Shown in pieces: positions 22,367-33,886 of a stretch of 64,000 bases of DNA. The stretch is from Sthenelais limicola (Eukaryota; Annelida; Polychaeta; Phyllodocida; Sigalionidae): contig OW804096.1 in the NCBI GenBank assembly GCA_942159475.1, positions 13,627,871-13,691,870 on the forward strand, in the 5' to 3' direction. Within the stretch, counting starts at the first letter, position 1. The number at the start of each line of letters is the position of its first letter. The position numbers were made by a program, and so were the translations under genes. Under the pieces are notes generated by a model. That model was not told where the DNA came from and made no database searches. It saw only the letters and a program-made list of their open reading frames with translations.

Positions 22367-23106
22367 AAAATACGATATATATATATATATATTTCACTTC
22401 TAAACTATAGATCCCCCACCTATGATGAGGTCTTAAAGCTAGGATTAAACATCTCCCCCCAGTGCACATGTCTCTCCGACTGTATATTTCACTTCTAAAC
22501 TATAGATCCCTCACCTATGATGAGGACTTAAAGCTAGGATTATACATCTCCTCCCAGTGCACATGTCTCTCCTACTGTATATTTCACTTCTAAACTATAG
22601 ATCCCTCACCTATGATGAGGACTTAAAGCAGTATTCCCAGCTAAAATGGCTGCTGTTTCCCGCCTCTTCCTTCTACTGTGCATTTCACTTCTATAGATCT
22701 TTCTCCTATGATAGGAACTTTTTAAAAAGCTGCATTTTCGGCTAATTTCAATCAAAAAGTAAAAGTTTGTACTTATTGCCTCATTCTTGCTCCGACCATC
22801 AGGCCAGAATTTCTATAAAGTAATTTGCTATTTTCGTTTTGATTCATGATCTAATAATTTCCCAGAATGCCATTTCTGCCTACAAGGTTTCCATTTTTAC
22901 TACGTAATTTGACTTGATGTAGCATTATTATGCTGGGAGTTGGAGATATATAGAGAATCACTGTATCTTAGATTGCTGAATTTGGGTTTAGAATTGATAT
23001 CTTACTTTTAATTGTTGTTGCGGATTGATCTGTTTTGTGGATGTGTGTTTAAACATGGCTAATAAAATGTAGAAAAACGAAGGCACGGAGAGTACCACCA
23101 GTATAT

Positions 23107-23341
23107 GGGTCAGATTTTCAGAAAATGTACAATTCAACTTCACCAATCCTCTCAAATAACCCAAATTTCAGTCAAAAATAAAGTTTAAAATACAGTTCAA
23201 CCTAACCAAATAGATTGCTAGAATCAATACAATGCCGAAAATACTTGAATTAACCTAGTATTGACCAAATTGCAGCCTAATTTAGCAGAATTTACTAAAT
23301 GTGTACAGCGGCCAATTGTACATTTTCTGAAAATCTGACCC
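23107..23341 (-). mobile_element. Family A MITE, full copy (A1)
   Basis: GGGTCAG...CTGACCC with an ATAT duplication. Confidence 0.93.
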
Positions 23342-23849
23342 ATATAGATTTCACTGTAATCAAACAATGAAGGTTAGCCATGTAAATTTATTTATCACAT
23401 TTCATAACGTAAAACTTGTAGTAATGACTAGTAATGTTTAAAAATCTGTATTTGTACTTACCATCTTTATGACGAATGAGAATTAGCATTGTGAAAATTT
23501 GTCAATGAAATTTTTTTTTTAAATATATGCCTCCAATATAATCCTCCAATAGATTGCTTACCTCCTAAAATAGGCAATCAATTGGAGGATTAAAGCTGCA
23601 CTGTCAATTAACATCGAATACAGATTTTAGAAAGATTTTCAACTTTTTGTTCCGTTTATTTCAAACCCATCTACCAGTAGCAGCAGAGTATTGATAAAGT
23701 CAGTATATATGTCATGATAAAGGTCAATTTGGTTAGACCTTTTGATCACCAGGTTTATCAATTAAAAACAGAGTTTATCAATAATATTAAACAACCATCA
23801 CTTTCATTTAGTTGATGTTAAGTCTTTGTATGAATGTTCTCATCTTTAG

Positions 23850-24158
23850 AGAGTTTAGCGCTGTAACTTATATAAATGCATGTATCAGTTTTTAGGACAG
23901 GGTATCAAATATATCTTTGCGTTTCAAAGGACATCATATGAAGTACATTTAATAGATTTACTGGTAATATTACCCACCCAGAAATATTGCAAATTTCTTC
24001 AAAGATGAATATATAAAACATCAAATATAAAAACACTTCTTAGATGTCCTTAATGTTTACCATCATTAGAATCGGCTCGATCTCATCTTTTCAAACGTGA
24101 CGATATCTCAGAATCCACTTTTTGCGACTTGTGACTCATTTCCCTGAAACACATCACA
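23850..24158 (+). mobile_element. Family C MITE, left end lost
   Basis: From GCTGTAACTTATATAAATGC through AATCGGCTCGATCTCATC to the intact right end TGAAACACATCACA. Confidence 0.82.
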
Positions 24159-24430
24159 AATGGAGGAAAATTGAGGGGGGGGGGGGGAATTGTTGTTGTA
24201 TATATCGTATTGAAACAGATGAAACTATATACTATGTTTATTACTTCTTCTCATGCAGTGTTGAAATTGCTCGAATAAGTAACGAAATAATTTACGATCG
24301 ATGTCATAACTGTTTAAAAGATTAATTTACCTCTTATATACTAGTTACAAAGCCAGAAATGTTCAATGGATTCTACGATAATAGCATGAATATGTATAAT
24401 TTTACCCAATAAAATTTATTTTAAAAAAGA

Positions 24431-24474
24431 AATGTATAGAGCTTCTCATTGTACATTTTCTGACGATCTGACCC
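24431..24474 (-). mobile_element. Family A right-end fragment
   Basis: ATGTATAGAGCTTCTCATTG plus the terminal TTTTCTGACGATCTGACCC; the rest is missing. Directly before the 48-bp array. Confidence 0.75.
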
Positions 24475-24482
24475 AAAGAGTC

Positions 24483-24725
24483 AAAACTCAATGTAACATT
24501 ATTGTAGGAGTCAGATCTATAGAGTACATCAAATCTCAATGTAACATTATTGCAGGAGTCAGATCTATAGAGTACATCAAATCTCAATGTAACATTATTG
24601 TAGGAGTCAGATCTATAGAGTACATCAAATCTCAATGTAACATTATTGTAGGAGTCAGATCTATAGAGTACATCAAATCTCAATGTAACATTATTGTAGG
24701 AGTCAGATCTATAGAGTACATTTGC
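24483..24725 (+). repeat. 48-bp tandem repeat, 5 units
   Basis: Unit TAACATTATTGTAGGAGTCA GATCTATAGAGTACATCAAA TCTCAATG. Units are almost identical; the length divisible by 3 keeps both strands open as 16-residue peptide repeats. No coding evidence. Confidence 0.95.
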
Positions 24726-24833
24726 TGGTGCAGTTAATGCATGGCGCGATCCTAACGGGCTAATAGGCGGGAACGCCTGGAGGAAGACTTGACTAGACGA
24801 GAGCCATTTGCCACCCACCTGTCTGCTATACAT

Positions 24834-25069
24834 GGGTCAGATTTTCAAAAAATGTACAATTCGTCTTCACCAATCCTCTCAAATAGCCCACATTTAAGAC
24901 GAAAATGAGCTTCAAAATGCAGTTTAACGTAACAGAACTGATACTTTAAATCAATGCGATACCAAATGTACTCAGATGTACCCGTTATTCATCATTTTTC
25001 AGCCTAATTTAGCAGATTTTTCTTAAATGTGTAGAGCTGCCAATTGTACATTTTCGGAAAATCTGACCC
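24834..25069 (-). mobile_element. Family A MITE, full copy (A3)
   Basis: GGGTCAGATTTTCAAAAAAT ... TTCGGAAAATCTGACCC with an ACAT duplication. Confidence 0.92.
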
Positions 25070-25264
25070 ACATCCCCCCGTCTAACGGTCGCTTCCATGC
25101 AGGTAACCATAGACTGGTATAAAATGCCAGGCTCTATAAGAAGGTAATTAATTGAATGTTTCACTGAGTTTTATATGGGGAGGTTGCACTTATAGGGTGA
25201 CTCTACTTGGTCGCGAGCAGCAAGCGATCCCTTGCGATCTGGTTGGGTATGGGCGAGCATAGGC

Positions 25265-25487
25265 GGGTCAGATTTTCAGAAAATTGTACAATTGTCAGAT
25301 CAAAATATTTTGTAAATTCTGTTAAATTAGACTGAAAAATCATCAACACTAGGTATATATGGGTTTATTTGGTATTAATTGTCTTGATTCAAACAGTCTG
25401 TTTGGTTATGTTGAACAGTATTGTTAACCTGATATTTTTATTAAATTTTGGTGAAGGCGAATTGTACATTTTCTGAAGATCTGACCC
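25265..25487 (+). mobile_element. Family A MITE with 6-bp flanking repeat (A4)
   Basis: GGGTCAG...CTGACCC flanked by ATAGGC on both sides, two bases longer than the usual 4. A4 interior (CAAACAGTCTGTTTGG). Confidence 0.88.
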
Positions 25488-25610
25488 ATAGGCAGTGCAC
25501 ACACTAGCAGTCGCAACAACCGCCTCCAATTGGGCGGCCAGGAGGGGGGGGGAGCGTTTCATAAAAAAACATTGTAGACCTAAGCTTACACGAGAGTGTT
25601 GAGTATATAT

Positions 25611-25844
25611 GGGTCAGATTTTCAGAAAATGTACAATTCAACTTCGCCAATTTTCTCAAATAACCCAAATTTCAGACGAAAATAAAGTTCAAAATACAGT
25701 TCAACCTAACCAAACAAATTGCTAGAATCAATGCAGTGCCAAATATACTCAAATGTACCTAATATTTGCCATATTGCAGCCTAATTTAGCAGAATTACTA
25801 AATGTGTACAGCTGCCAATTGTACATTTTCTGAGAATCTGACCC
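25611..25844 (-). mobile_element. Family A MITE, full copy (A1)
   Basis: GGGTCAG...CTGACCC with ATAT/ATATAT flanks. Confidence 0.92.
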
Positions 25845-26124
25845 ATATATATAATGGGTTTAAGATGTCGTGAAATCTTAATTTTATGACTGTAATAAGT
25901 ATCTTACTAGTCATGATAACCAGTATAAAACTACATTGAATTTATGAAATAATATAAGTACATTAATTTAAACATTCTCGAATTGAGAATTCGCCCAGCT
26001 GTCGCAGTTGCACCACCCCAACCTCTCATAGTTGCTACGTTGCTACGGGTCCACCATTTACTTTAAATGGAAAGCTCCGGATCTTGGTGACACATCATCT
26101 CTTTATATAGATCTATGTGTAGAA

Positions 26125-26127
<3 letters not shown>

Positions 26128-26161
<34 letters not shown>

Positions 26162-26450
26162 CAGAGACTTGTTATGTATATATGTGTTATGTATACTGTA
26201 TGTTATGTATACTGTATATTATGTATACTATATGTTAGTTATATATGGTATGCGGTATATATACATGTATACATGTATGGATGATATATTGTATGTATAT
26301 TATGGTGTATGTGGCCAATTCCACCAATTAGACAACATTTGGTCTCCTAGTGTCATAATCATTTTATATCATTTTCTGAGTCAGGTGTGTATGTCAGGTA
26401 TGTATGTATGTATGTGTATGTATGTATATATGTATGTTATATAAGCATAA
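26128..26450. repeat. GA microsatellite and TATG/TATACTG simple repeats
   Basis: A (GA)n run at 26,128-26,156 is followed by degenerate TTATGTATACTGTA units and TATG runs to about 26,440. Nearby ORFs read these repeats. Confidence 0.85.
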
Positions 26451-26836
26451 AAGATTGCTGAATGCCGAGTTTTGGCCGAATTGATCCAATTCGGATAACC
26501 GAAGTTCGGTATATGGGTAAATGGTCTTCCATAATTTACACTGTCACATAACGGGCTCCATGCGCGTCGCGGTTTTAATGCATGAAAGCAGTCCCCTTGG
26601 TAAAGCAGATTGTGCAGCAAGATGTATCGCATGTTGACAATCTAGGGTGCTGGTTCTTACGTCTTTTACTTATCGAAAACCCCTTACAGCTTTATGGGCT
26701 ATACATTATATTGTATGTTTCTAATCTAGCTTGTGATGTATATTGTATATTGTGTATTATGCCTAAGAACTAACGTTAGGAGGAATCTGTATTCTAACCT
26801 CTCAACTGTTTTAAGTAATGTTATTTAAAGCTTATA

Positions 26837-27045
26837 GGGTGGTCTCCACTGGCTGCGGTAAGCTCTGTGGTAAGCCTTGCGATGGTTTGTGTTGGTTCTG
26901 TAGGTGGAGAGGAATGACGAGGTCCTGCCTACATGGTTCACTGGCCATGTAGGCAAGACCTCGCCACTCCTCACCATCACAGCACCATCACAAGGCTTAC
27001 CGCAGAGCCTACCGCAGAGCTTACCGCAGCCAGTGGAGACCACCC
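26837..27045. mobile_element. 209-bp foldback element
   Basis: The arm starting GGGTGGTCTCCACTGGCTGC is mirrored by GCAGCCAGTGGAGACCACCC at the right end. Complementarity continues almost to the centre (CCTACATGG / CCATGTAGG), with a few unpaired bases including an extra CTACCGCAGAGC-type unit on the right. No coding content; the target duplication is unclear. Confidence 0.82.
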
Positions 27046-27117
27046 TTTAAGGTACTTCTTTGTTACTTAACTTGTGATGGCTTACTATTGTGCCTCAGGA
27101 GTTGCCAACCTCTGTTG

Positions 27118-27385
27118 GAAATCTGTTTGTTTTATCATTTAGTTTAGTAGTTTATTAATATGTTTGTTTTATCATTTAGTTTAATAGTTTATAAATCTGT
27201 TTGTTTTATCATTTAGTTTAGTAGTTTATTAATATGTTTGTTTATCATTTAGTTTAGTAGTTTATTAATATGTTTGTTTTATCATTTAGTTTAGTAGTTT
27301 ATTAATATGTTTGTTTTATCATTTAGTTTAGTAGTTTTATAAATCTGGTTGTTTTATCATTTAGTTTAGTAGTTTATTAACTACC
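27118..27385 (+). repeat. 37-bp AT-rich tandem repeat, about 7 units
   Basis: Unit TTTGTTTTATCATTTAGTTT AGTAGTTTATTAATATG with single-base variants. Confidence 0.93.
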
Positions 27386-28228
27386 TGTACAATTATCTAC
27401 CTATACATGTGCGGGCAAAGGTTTGGGTGAATTCTTTTCAATTTTTAAAGTATCATACAACAATCACAGTTTCGTCTTGTTCAATCATTGTAAGAGAATA
27501 TTGTGGAGGGGTTGTAGGACAGACAGCACAGGGACCGTGTGGTGTGGTTCAGCTAGTTGTTTGCATTTTGAGCTTGTAGTATTTCTTTTTCTAATGATAT
27601 GGAAAAGTGTGTAGTTTTTTATTTCGTTTTAGTGCTGGTAAAAGGGTCCATTGTTTAGCAGTTTGGTATGATAGTGAATTTTTGTCACGTTCACGTTAGT
27701 GGTCGAAACTGTGGTAGAATAATGCCATCGGTCAACTTGTGTATTTGTTGTGAATCTTGCCTATGTTCTTTCCAGTGAGACGATTTGCCAGTGTTGCACT
27801 TTCTGTGTTTCGACTCTGGATCTCTTCCAGGCTTAAGTACTATCGATATTTATAAGTCAGGGTGATCGTATAAATTACTTCTCGTGAAATAGTAATACTT
27901 TGTGAATTCAGTCTTTATTCCTGAAAGATCCTAGGATGAGGTTGGGTCCTTGTTCCCAACCTGGTTTTACATAAAGGTTCTCAGAGAGGTGATATATATT
28001 TTATTAAGCAATAAAAGGTATCTCAATATCAATAAGGAATATATAATGAAATACAAATACACATCAAATATAATAGTTCAGAGTAATAAGAGAAACATAT
28101 AACCTCAATGCTAGTTGAAGTCTAAATAATGTAATATCAAATCACAAGGAAATATTCCATAAAACAGTAATATAATCATATAACAGAATCCTGATGATCC
28201 CTGGCCTCCTAGCGGGATCCGGAGGCCT
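27386..28228. other. No feature recognised
   Basis: Non-repetitive, AT-rich, no exon-like frame with splice signals. Confidence 0.4.
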
Positions 28229-28985
28229 CCCGGAGGTATCCCGGAGGTATCCCGGAGGTATCCCGGAGGTATCCCGGAGGTATCCCGGAGGTATCCCGGA
28301 GGTATCCCGGAGGTATCCCGGAGGTATCCCGGAGGTATCCCGGAGGTATCCCGGAGGTATCCCGGAGGTATCCCGGAGGTATCCCGGAGGTATCCCGGAG
28401 GTATCCCGGAGGTATCCCGGAGGTATCCCGGAGGTATCCCGGAGGTATCCCGGAGGTATCCCGGAGGTATCCCGGAGGTATCCCGGAGGTATCCCGGAGG
28501 TATCCCGGAGGTATCCCGGAGGTATCCCGGAGGTATCCCGGAGGTATCCCGGAGGTATCCCGGAGGTATCCCGGAGGTATCCCGGAGGTATCCCGGAGGT
28601 ATCCCGGAGGTATCCCGGAGGTATCCCGGAGGTATCCCGGAGGTATCCCGGAGGTATCCCGGAGGTATCCCGGAGGTATCCCGGAGGTATCCCGGAGGTA
28701 TCCCGGAGGTATCCCGGAGGTATCCCGGAGGTATCCCGGAGGTATCCCGGAGGTATCCCGGAGGTATCCCGGAGGTATCCCGGAGGTATCCCGGAGGTAT
28801 CCCGGAGGTATCCCGGAGGTATCCCGGAGGTATCCCGGAGGTATCCCGGAGGTATCCCGGAGGTATCCCGGAGGTATCCCGGAGGTATCCCGGAGGTATC
28901 CCGGAGGTATCCCGGAGGTATCCCGGAGGTATCCCGGAGGTATCCCGGAGGTATCCCGGAGGTATCCCGGAGGTATCCCGGAGGT
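28229..28985 (+). repeat. Homogeneous 11-bp tandem array, about 69 units
   Basis: Unit CCCGGAGGTAT repeats with no difference that I can see over about 757 bp. As 11 is not a multiple of 3 and the unit makes no stop codon on either strand, every frame is open: the plus strand repeats EVSRRYPGGIP, the minus strand RDTSGIPPGYL. The 274-300 residue frames here are therefore artefacts of the array. Edges carry a degenerate unit (GGAGGCCTCC) at the left and GGAGGTTACCC at the right. Confidence 0.97.
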
Positions 28986-29576
28986 TACCCAATAAGAAGA
29001 AGGTTCGTAACATATTGATGACTCCTTATAATCACATCTAGAATAGTAATCTATCATTATCATATTGTTCCAAAACTACAATAAATTGAATAAAAAATCT
29101 TAAATGTTGATGTAATTCTCATTGTCATTAAACTGTGTATCATGTCAAATATAGAATGTTTCTTATACTGCTATTGTGAAACCTGGTTTAGATTATTCAA
29201 ATTTTCTGTTAGTTTTTAAAAGTATATGCAAGCTTAGCTTATTTTTAACTTCTATTATATAGAATTATAAGATAAAAAAAATAAAGATGTTCCGACTACA
29301 GATATATTTAGCAAGTAACGTGGGTGGGACAGACATCGTCTTTAAGTAGGGAATTTTATAATAGTGAGGTTCAGTAAGTCTAACCTATACGTCAATGTAG
29401 ACATATACGTATCTCTGATATACAAACATATGTGAAAAAGAAGAAAGAGGTTCAGCAAAACGTGGTGGGAAAAACGTAACGTAACATATCAAGCAAAGGG
29501 TATCATCTCGCAATTTACTTTTTATACAAAAAAAATCGACGTTATTCACAAAAAATGATACGGATATGGTTACGTA
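28986..29576. other. No feature recognised
   Basis: AT-rich spacer between the 11-bp array and a family B element. Confidence 0.4.
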
Positions 29577-29579
29577 ATA

Positions 29580-29912
29580 GGGGATTGGCAGAGCCACCAT
29601 TTTGAATCTTGATTTGCATGGAATTATGGGACTAATGGTACAGTCTAAAATCTATAGAAAAGATGTCACATGGAATATTGATAAATTGTCTAATGTGAAT
29701 ATCTATGCGTTATACATGTTTCCATAACACCAGATGTCATCTTTCCCATCATGCATTTGGTTTTCATAGATCATTTCTACAAATTGTGATATTGGTGACA
29801 ACAATCTTGCAATTTTCGATGAAAATGTTGCCGATATTTGTATGTCAGATTTTAAAAGAATCCATCCCGGCATGCACTGCAGTAGACATGCGCAGTGAGA
29901 AATGCAAATCCC
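29580..29912 (+). mobile_element. Family B MITE, full copy
   Basis: Starts GGGGATTGGCAGAGCCACCA and ends GAAATGCAAATCCC, with TA at the left and TTA at the right. Contains TTTCCATAACACCAGATGTC and GACATGCGCAGTGAG. Confidence 0.9.
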
Positions 29913-30134
29913 TTATTGCTTGCGGAACCCCCCTATTTATACTTTCTTGCACTAGTTATTCCTGTATCTCCCTTTCTTAGATGTGCATAAGAGGGAGACG
30001 TTTGGCCCCCATTATCCGCCTACAAACTGGGTGATATCCAGACACCATAAGAACATTAAGAGTGAGAGAGAGGTAGACGAGAGGGATTGATGGCTGGGGT
30101 GCTCTACTTAGTGTCACATTGATCACAGGTACTT

Positions 30135-30372
30135 GGGTCACATTTTCAGAAAATGTACAATCTACAGTTCTACAGATCTATAAAAAAAACTGCTAAATCA
30201 GAGTGGTAAATTGATAAATACTAGCTATATGCGAGTGTATTCTGTATTGTATTCATTTAATAAATCTGTCTGGTTATGTTGAACTGTATTTTGAACCTCA
30301 TTTTCTTCTTAAATTTGAGTTATTTGAGAGGATTGGTGAAGGTCAATTGTACATTTTCTGAGGATCTGACCC
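30135..30372 (+). mobile_element. Family A MITE, full copy (A2)
   Basis: GGGTCACATTTTCAGAAAAT ... GAGGATCTGACCC with a perfect ACTT duplication. Confidence 0.92.
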
Positions 30373-30534
30373 ACTTAGACTTCATCACTCCTGATTGCTT
30401 GCTCGGATTTTAATGATATTTTTCAGGTCGGCTTTTATCTGGGACCATTATATTATTTTATTATTATATATTATTTTTATATTATTTTTTGTAGCCAAGG
30501 GTTAGGGAATGTTTAAATATAAACAGAAATGTCT

Positions 30535-30825
30535 ATGTGATTCTTCACAGAGAAATGAGTCAGGAGTTGAAATAAAATTGGATTTTGAGATACGATCATA
30601 TTTGAAAAGATGAGATGAAGTGGATTCCAACGATGTTAACATTTTGGGAATCTAAAATGTATTTCTACATTTTATTTTTGAAATATCAAGTTGCAATATT
30701 CATGGGTGGATAATTACTAGTTACGTTGGATGGCCTTAGAAAAGCGGGAATTCATTTGAAATTCTTGAAATTCGGTACATGAATTCATACGACATAACGT
30801 GCTAGATACCCAAAAAGTGAAAAAA
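30535..30825 (-). mobile_element. Family C MITE, eroded
   Basis: Left end TATGTGATTCTTCACAGAGAAATGAGTC; matches C through TTGAAATTCGGTACATGAAT; right end lost. Confidence 0.7.
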
Positions 30826-30937
30826 TCTATTTGATTCTACCTAATTGTCATAAGAAAATACCAAACAACAATTCTTCTGATAAACATGTTGCACCTAAAC
30901 CTTCTCTAAAACCGTTCCCCTTTCTCCGTGAACATAT

Positions 30938-31162
30938 GGGTCAGATTTTCAGAAAATGTACAATTCACCTTCACCAATCCTCTCAAATAACCCACATTTA
31001 AGACAGAAATGAGCTTCAAAATAGAGTTCAACATGACAGAACTGATACTTTAAATCAATCTGATACCAGATATACTCAGTATTCATCATTTTTCAGCCAA
31101 ATTTAACAGAATTTACTAAATGTGTAGAGCTGCCAATTGTACATTTTCTGAAAATCTGACCC
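30938..31162 (-). mobile_element. Family A MITE, full copy (A3)
   Basis: GGGTCAG...CTGACCC with an ATAT duplication. Confidence 0.92.
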
Positions 31163-31280
31163 ATATCCTAGCACCACCATACTTGTCATGCACTTCTAAA
31201 CTATCATTATAATTGAATACTTTATTTTTCTATTAAATTCATTACAATAAAAAGGAATACAAGTCTTAATACAATTCAGT

Positions 31281-31724
31281 GGGGCCCGTTTGTGCACATG
31301 ATATCCTTAATTTCGAGTTTCCTTTTTCAGCTACCCTTCCTTGCTAAGCAGCTGGTAAGGGGAAGGAATTTACTATACAGATAATGCAAATGTGTATTCC
31401 TACAGTAGGAATTTCCAACATATGGGTCAGATTTTCAGAAAATGTACAATCAGCAGCTGTACACAATTAGTAAATTCGGTTAAATTCAGCTGACAAATGA
31501 TAAATGCTAGGTATATCTGAGTATATTTGGTATTCCAATGATCCGAACAATGTATTTGGTTATTTTGAACTGTATTTTTAACCTATTTTTGTCTTAAATT
31601 TGGATTATTTGAGAGGATTGTTAAAGATGAATTGTACATCGTCTGACGACCTGACCCATAAGCAAGGGGAAAAATAGCTTAGTATGAAACAGTTTAAGTA
31701 AGAATTTCTTATGCAACAGGCACC
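31281..31724 (+). mobile_element. Family F element interrupted by family A, copy 2
   Basis: Left end GGGGCCCGTTTGTGCACATG; interior CTTCCTTGCTAAGCAGCTGG and CAGTAGGAATTTCC; right part resumes after the insertion with AAATAGCTTAGTATG and ends TTCTTATGCAACAGGCACC. Confidence 0.7.
31424..31657 (+). mobile_element. Family A MITE nested in family F
   Basis: GGGTCAG...CTGACCC; flanks ATAT and ATAA, a one-base mismatch of the 4-bp duplication. Confidence 0.9.
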
Positions 31725-31752
31725 TTGTCATCCCACCTGAGCCCATCTCAGT

Positions 31753-31988
31753 GGGATCAGATCTTCAGAAAATGTACAATTCGCCCTCACCAATCCTCTC
31801 ATATAATCCAAAATTCCGAGAGAAATGACGTTCAAAATGCACTTTAACACAATGAAAGGGATATCTTTAATCAACACAATGCCAAAGATACTCAGACATA
31901 CATAGCATTTATAATTCTCCGGTCCAATTTATCAGAAGTTACCAAATTTGTAGAGCTGGCGATTGTACATTTTCTGAAAATCTGACCC
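31753..31988 (-). mobile_element. Family A MITE, full copy (A5)
   Basis: GGGATCAGATCTTCAGAAAA ... TTTTCTGAAAATCTGACCC with AGT on both sides. The interior matches the nested 10,257 copy. Confidence 0.88.
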
Positions 31989-32412
31989 AGTTACTTTAGA
32001 AGTAAAGTTTTAACACGACAACCATTACAATACATTTAGCCAGAGTTTCATTAGAAGCATAAGTACCGTAACTATCAATTATTACAGAATACATTCAGTG
32101 AGGTCAGAGACGTAGCACTCTATAAAGCATTAAAGCTAAAGTATCATTCACCGCTATCACCATGACAACCAATTAATATTCAAGCCACGCCCATAACTCC
32201 TATTCACAGAGCCATAAACCCCGCCCCTTATGACAGCATGGGGCTGTATTTGGGCGATCTCTTCTCCTCCCTTGGCCCTGTTTCTGCTTTTTATCCCCCG
32301 ATTAATGTAAGCTAAATCGGTGCTTGAGTATCCCAGAAGCTCTGTAATATAAATATAGGAGATAGAGACTTTGAAGTAACGGCAGGTAAAGCTTGCGTTC
32401 CTTATTGCCATA

Positions 32413-32820
32413 CGTGATGTGTTACAGGAAAATGCGTCACAAGTCGGAAAAAATGGTATTTGGGATATGATCATATTTGAAAAGATGAGATCGAGCTGGT
32501 TCTAATGATGGTAAACAAAGGGGCATCTAATCAATACTTCAATGTTTTATGTTTGATATTTTTATTTTTAAAAAAAAGTTTGCAATATCTCTGGGTTGAC
32601 ATTTACTGGTAAAGTAGCTAAATATTCTCCATAGAATGACCTTAAAAATGCAGAGATATATTTAATACAAGGTCTTGAAATGTGGTACACAAATTTATAC
32701 GACTCGGAGCATTAGATACATCAAAAATCAGAACATTCGTACAAAGAGATCTTGCAAATAAAATACTTGGAAAAATATCAATTTTGAGACTTGTGACTCA
32801 TTTTCCTGAAACAGATCACA
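32413..32820 (-). mobile_element. Family C MITE, complete
   Basis: TA-flanked. Ends CGTGATGTGTTACAGGAAAA and TTTTCCTGAAACAGATCACA. At 408 bp this is a good reference for the family. Confidence 0.9.
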
Positions 32821-32899
32821 TATATGTGTGAAGGCGTCTTAAAATGTACAATTCACCTTCACCAATAATTGTCTCACATAACCTATACAAAATGAGAAT

Positions 32900-33155
32900 A
32901 TCAGAAATGGATTCCCCCCTGCATTACCAACATTTTGAGGTATCACATGACCATATATGTGTTTTTTTATGATTTTTCTCAGAAATGAGTGAAAAACACA
33001 TATTATGTGTGGATATTTGGTTGTCATGGTAACCACATTGCTGTGACATCCAGGTAAGTGTGTAAAATGGATTGTCCTCTCCATTTCCATCATTTTGAGG
33101 TATCACACGACTATATATGTGTGTTTTATGATTTTTCTCAAAAATGAATGGCAGC
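32900..33155 (+). repeat. Direct repeat, two units about 160 bp apart
   Basis: AAATGGATT ... CATTTTGAGGTATCACATGA ... ATGATTTTTCTCAGAAATGA at about 32,906-32,990 recurs at 33,064-33,150 with few changes. Inserted within the family A remnant; origin unknown. Confidence 0.75.
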
Positions 33156-33538
33156 CATTTTTGTTTTTGATTTTTGACAAGGAAGGCGTCAGATTTCAGC
33201 TGTCCAACAGTGATTTTCGTGTTCAGCACACCCAAATTAGCCAGAAAAGTGCTGGTGGACCTTTGTACTCAAAAATGCCCCTAGGAGTATTAAGAGTGAT
33301 GTTTAGGTGGATTTTGCCTAGTCTATAATCGAACAGATTTGTTTAATTCAATGCCAAAATTGATATACTGAGATATTGTTTTAAAGTTTGTATTTACGTT
33401 TATATTATAATAATACATAAATAACAAATCTAAATATATGCATGTATAATACAAAATACTGATTTAAAAACCTGTTTCTTTTAAGACATTCAACAGACCT
33501 TTTTTATACCTAGTATTTGTCATTTTTTCAGCCTAATA

Positions 33539-33788
33539 GCGGAACTCCACTATAGGTAAAAAACGGCGCCAACAGGCAAAATTCATCGCCGACATTTCTA
33601 AAAATTCGGAAAATTCGACATGACTAAAAATTCTAGTGGATGAGGGGGTAAAATAGGTTGTTGGCAACACATTTATTTGTTGCCAACAATTGCAAAATAT
33701 CTAACTTGATTAGATATTTCGTCGCAAAAAATTCGTCGCAGCTGTTTTTGCCTGTTGGCGCCGTTTTTTACCTATAGTGGAGTTCCGC
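33539..33788. mobile_element. TA-flanked TIR element inside family A
   Basis: Perfect inverted ends of about 43 bp begin GCGGAACTCCACTATAGGTA and continue through AACGGCGCCAACAGGCAAAA. TA flanks both sides. 250 bp, no ORF. TA duplication fits Tc1/mariner-type mobilisation (established knowledge; assignment is inference). Confidence 0.88.
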
Positions 33789-33886
33789 TATAATGTAGCA
33801 GAATTTATTCCATTTTATATCTATGACTTTTAGATACATTGAAAAAGTAGAAAATCTTTTGACCGATGTTAACGTAGATTTCACCT

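Larger units (their letters stand above)
21268..22640 (+). repeat. 95-bp satellite array with two insertions
   Basis: The unit runs GTCTCTCCTACTGTATATTT, CACTTCTATACTATAGATCC, CTCACCTATGATGAGGACTT, AAAGCTAGGATTATACATCT, CCTCCCAGTGCACAT. About 10 units. A partial unit at 21,268-21,291 precedes a family A insertion. A non-satellite segment at 22,207-22,386 splits the array again. A diverged relative (CACTTCTATAGATCTTTCTC) continues to about 22,745. Confidence 0.93.
32826..33830 (-). mobile_element. Family A MITE broken by several insertions
   Basis: Family A segments survive in order: GTGTGAAGG ... TGTACAATTCACCTTCACCA (32,826-32,886), ATCGAACAGATTTGTTTAATTCAATGCC (about 33,329-33,378), TACCTAGTATTTGTCATTTT to CAGCCTAA (33,507-33,536), TGTAGCAGAATTTATT (about 33,793-33,808). 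Between them lie a duplicated block, an AT-rich block and a TA-flanked TIR element. Confidence 0.75.

Noticed and set aside
21268..22640. CRISPR-like array
   Set aside because: Units are contiguous 95-bp satellite repeats without unique spacers, in a eukaryotic context.
24402..24833. Repeat protein frames on both strands (LYRSDSYNNVTLRFDV; GVRSIEYIKSQCNIIV)
   Set aside because: 48-bp tandem repeat; opposite strands equally open and no gene context.
28111..29063. Three open frames of 274-300 residues on both strands
   Set aside because: Produced by the stop-free 11-bp array; all frames are open and no splice or promoter context exists.
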